Shown: positions 5,350-7,692 of the stretch, in pieces
How positions within the stretch are numbered: position 1 is the stretch's first letter
How the letters are laid out: each line of letters starts with the position of its first letter
NCBI GenBank assembly: GCA_012719555.1
Contig: JAAYAE010000252.1
Coordinates: forward strand, 1 to 7,692
Length of the DNA: 7,692 nucleotides
Direction: 5' to 3'
Source: Acholeplasmataceae bacterium
Lineage (GTDB): Bacteria > Bacillota > Negativicutes > Acidaminococcales > Acidaminococcaceae
Notes under the pieces: generated by a model
The model's input: only the letters and a program-made list of their open reading frames with translations
What the model was told of the DNA's origin: nothing
Databases searched by the model: none
Made by a program: the position numbers and the translations under genes

Positions 5350-6279
5350 TTACTCGTTGGCTAATACTACCATCAATTTAGTTAAAGCTGCTTCTAAAGT
5401 CATGACACCACCTGACTCTACACCTGCCTGTGCTGCCAAAATACCCATAGGGTAAAGAGTCAAATCCACTCCATCAAAAAGGCATTGACTAACACATACC
5501 ACTCTTACTCCGGCTTTTATAGCACGTTTTATCGCTGGTAGAAAATCATTTTTATCAGTGGCTACACCACCGGCTCCAAAACATTCCAAAACAATACCTT
5601 TATAACCTTGCGCAATAGCAAAATCAATAATATCCGGCTTTAAACCAGGCGTTATGGAAATAGCCATAACTCTAGGCTCAAGTTTTTCCACTACAAAGAA
5701 ATCACCAAGAATTTCTTTGTGCGGTAAATTTTTTTTCACTCCATTTTTGTCAAAAAACAAAACCGGCGTTTCATTTACACTTTCAAAGGCATTAAAGTTT
5801 TTAGCAAAAATTTTTTTAGCACAATCCCCTTTAATAACTTTATTACCAAAAGCAATAAAAACTCCGGCCAAATTACTCGTCGCTATAGTAAAAGCTAAAT
5901 CTAAATTACTACGTGCATCAGAATTCGCCAAATTAAGAGGAACTTGAGACCCGGTAAGAACTACCGGTTTGCCTAAATTAATCAACATATAACTCAAGGC
6001 ACTGCTGGTATAGGCCATAGTATCTGTCCCATGAGTTATGACAAAGCCATCATATTTATCATAATTATCACCAATGATTTTTACCCACTGGCTCCAGTTT
6101 TCAGGCTGTATATTACTGCTATCTAACTTGCAAATATCCTGCACTGTAATTTTACCAAGAGTTTTAAGTTCCGGCATACGTTCTATAATATCTTGACCGC
6201 TTAAAGAGGGAATTAACCCATCCTCTGTGGCTTCACATACAATTGTACAGCCCGTAGTTAAAAATAAAATGTTTTTAAT
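5350..6279 (-). CDS. L-asparaginase, cytoplasmic type, ATT start
   Basis: The enzyme hydrolyses asparagine to aspartate and ammonia. The frame is open back to a stop at 6297-6295 but has no ATG, GTG or TTG until codon 35 (6177-6175), which lies after the essential nucleophile. The homologous start falls on ATT 6279-6277: KNILFLTTGCTI aligns with the family's KKILVLTTGGTI. GGAG (6290-6287) is 7 nt upstream. The 309 residues are near family length. Thr12, DSS (53-55), THGTD (82-86), SDARSNLDLA and Lys156 near CAKKIF match the catalytic positions. Odd points are Cys11 where Gly is nearly invariant (TGGT becomes TGCT) and VC in place of AS after it. There is no signal peptide. It begins 11 nt after the MATE stop. 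Either a real AUU start with low or regulated translation, an ATG lesion, or a sequence error. Confidence 0.8.
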   Translation of the reverse strand: MKNILFLTTGCTIVCEATEDGLIPSLSGQDIIERMPELKTLGKITVQDICKLDSSNIQPENWSQWVKIIGDNYDKYDGFVITHGTDTMAYTSSALSYMLINLGKPVVLTGSQVPLNLANSDARSNLDLAFTIATSNLAGVFIAFGNKVIKGDCAKKIFAKNFNAFESVNETPVLFFDKNGVKKNLPHKEILGDFFVVEKLEPRVMAISITPGLKPDIIDFAIAQGYKGIVLECFGAGGVATDKNDFLPAIKRAIKAGVRVVCVSQCLFDGVDLTLYPMGILAAQAGVESGGVMTLEAALTKLMVVLANE

Positions 6280-6292
6280 ATTAATTCTCCTT
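6277..6292 (-). promoter_or_regulatory. ribosome site with ATT start codon of the asparaginase
   Basis: AAGGAG (6292-6287) overlaps the MATE stop codon and is followed after 7 nt by ATT AAA AAC ATT. Neither of the other ATT codons nearby has suitable spacing: 6285-6283 is too close and 6270-6268 is 16 nt away. Spacing and protein alignment therefore agree on ATT 6279-6277. Confidence 0.65.
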
Positions 6293-7640
6293 ATTTAAAA
6301 TCTATGTTATTCTTTTTTTCTAAGATCTTTATAAAGTAAAAATAGCCTACAGTCAGAAAAATTGAAGCCCCTATCCAACTAGCAGGACTAGCATAGCACA
6401 TACCTTCGTAACCAAAATAATTGCCCAAGATAATTGCTGCCCCACTGCGAAAAACCAGCTCAATGATTCCACTTCCCAAAGGCATAATAGCAATACCTAA
6501 GCCCTGAGTAGAATTCCTAAAAACAAAAATCTTACTTAGGAAAAATTAAAATGGTACTGTAAGATGCAGATATAATAAACCTGCGTCTACTACCGCTTTA
6601 TCATAAACTCCTAAAAAAAGCATAATAATGTCAGCACCCAAAAAATATATGCTCATAGCGGCAATAACTGAAAATCCCAATAAAATCTTTGAACAAACTT
6701 TTACACCCTGACGAATACGTTCAAATTTACGGGCACCATAGTTTTGTGCTGTATAAACTGCCATGGTCAACCCTATAGAAATCATAGGCTGTAAAGCCAA
6801 TTGTTCAACACGCCCGGCCGAAGTAAAACCAGCAATTATATCTGAACCAAAAGAATTGCAAACCGCTTGAAGAACTATTATACCTGCGCCTAAAATAGCG
6901 AACTGTACCGCCATGGGAACTCCCATACGCAAATGTTCCCACACAAATGGCCAGCTAAAACACCAATCTTCTTTTTGTAAATGCAAAAGAGGTACCTGTT
7001 TATAAATATAAAACAAACATAATAAACCTGAAATACCTTCAGAAATAATCAAGGCCAGTGCAGAACCGGGAACACCCCACTGAAAATACACGATAAAAAG
7101 CAAAGCCAAAATAATATTTATAAGTGATGCCAAAATCAAAAAATACAAGGGTGTTTTACTATCACCTAGGGCACGCATCAAAGAAGCAAACAAATTATAT
7201 AATGTCATTGCTCCTATACCATAAAGTAAAATGCTAATATAACTATGTGCATTAGAAAAAATAGCTGCAGGTACATTCATTATATTTAGTAAAGAATCTA
7301 TTAACAATACTGTAAGAAGCATAAAAAACACAGTATAAATGGCACTTAAAACTATGGAAACCGCTACCGACTTTTTAACTCCGACCATGTCACCTGCACC
7401 GAATCGTTGTCCTGTAACAACGGCAAAGCCACCGGTCATTCCAATAGTAGCTCCCATAGCTACCATGAAAATAGGTATATTTGCCCCTACTGCCGCTAAT
7501 GCATCAACGCCTAGAGTTCGTCCCACAATAATTACGTCTGCTATATTATACATTTGCTGAAATACATTCCCGATAAATAAAGGTAAAGTAAACGCTAGTA
7601 TTATTTTAAGCGGACTACCCTCTGTCATATTTGTAACCAA
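6291..7640 (-). pseudogene. MATE-family multidrug/Na+ antiporter, interrupted by one in-frame TAA
   Basis: MATE proteins export cationic drugs or metabolites in exchange for Na+ or H+ across the inner membrane. The frame encodes TEGSPLKIILAFTLPLFIGN, NIADVIIVGR, MRALGDSKTPLYF and AQNYGARKFERIRQG, all typical. It stops at TAA 6548-6546 (codon 365) after HLTVPF. The same frame then continues FFLSKIFVFRNSTQGLGIAI and PLGSGIIELVFR to a TAA at 6293-6291. Read through, the protein would be 449 residues, normal for a 12-helix MATE; the stop replaces what should be a Tyr (TAT or TAC). As read, a 364-residue product lacks the last two or so helices and is probably inactive. The start is TTG 7640-7638, with AGAAGG 7 nt upstream; ATG 7628-7626 is 12 nt further in and has no ribosome site. 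No other damage is visible, so this is a recent lesion, an error or a recoded stop. Confidence 0.85.
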
Positions 7641-7674
7641 TAAGTAACCTTCTTTTCTAACTTTTGTGGCTATA

Positions 7675-7683
7675 ATTATAACA
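7675..7683 (-). promoter_or_regulatory. extended -10 promoter of the MATE-asparaginase-tautomerase operon
   Basis: TG at 7683-7682 plus TATAAT at 7680-7675 matches the extended -10 consensus perfectly. The -35 would fall outside the window. Transcription would start near 7668, about 28 nt before the TTG start codon. Anything further upstream, such as a regulator or operator, cannot be seen. Confidence 0.6.
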
Positions 7684-7692
7684 TATATTTGA

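Noticed and set aside
6175..6177. ATG at 6177 as the asparaginase start
   Set aside because: It would remove the strand and nucleophile motif LTTGCTI. The upstream codons clearly encode the family's N-terminus, and a ribosome site precedes ATT 6279.
6291..6485. 64-residue ORF as an independent small membrane protein
   Set aside because: It is in the same frame as the MATE gene and encodes its expected C-terminus (PLGSGIIELVFR). It is the downstream piece of the interrupted gene.
6486..6548. Frameshift in the MATE gene
   Set aside because: Both halves are in the same frame with no length change; one nonsense codon explains the break.

Overview
All nine recognisable genes lie on the minus strand, so transcription runs from high to low coordinates. 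The DNA is AT-rich, with strong GGAGG-type ribosome sites, tightly packed and overlapping operons, and a T-box-like tRNA-sensing leader. This points to a low-GC member of the Bacillota (Clostridia or Negativicutes-like). That placement is an inference; nothing here fixes the genus.

Layout in transcription order: (1) 7692-5129 holds an extended -10 promoter, a MATE-family efflux gene interrupted by one in-frame TAA, an L-asparaginase whose only plausible start codon is ATT, and a 4-oxalocrotonate tautomerase homologue. These three are packed like one operon. (2) 5128-4879 is a gene-free stretch with a perfect 38-nt palindrome, a promoter whose -35 lies inside it, and a ~170-nt leader. The leader can form a T-box-like antiterminator (UGGC bulge) or an intrinsic terminator, and the two exclude each other. 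(3) 4878-1896 is the pantothenate operon: a Rossmann/DUF2520 protein (probable PanG-type ketopantoate reductase), then panB, panC and panD, with panC and panD overlapping as TAATG. (4) 1895-1 holds two tandem GTPases resembling the immunity-related GTPase (IRG) family. They also overlap as TAATG. The second is complete to the window edge but has its C-terminus outside.

How the genes work together: PanB makes ketopantoate from 2-oxoisovalerate, the DUF2520 protein would reduce it to pantoate, PanD makes beta-alanine from aspartate, and PanC joins the two into pantothenate, the coenzyme A precursor. The leader should couple this operon to the charging of one tRNA. The UGGC bulge fits a tRNA with discriminator G73, such as tRNA-Asp or tRNA-Asn, which would make sense because aspartate feeds PanD and the neighbouring asparaginase makes aspartate. 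The specifier codon is ambiguous, so this link is a hypothesis.

Most worth a second look: the T-box-like control of pantothenate synthesis with an unusually short Stem I, the tandem IRG-like GTPases, the ATT start of the asparaginase, and the single nonsense codon in the efflux gene.
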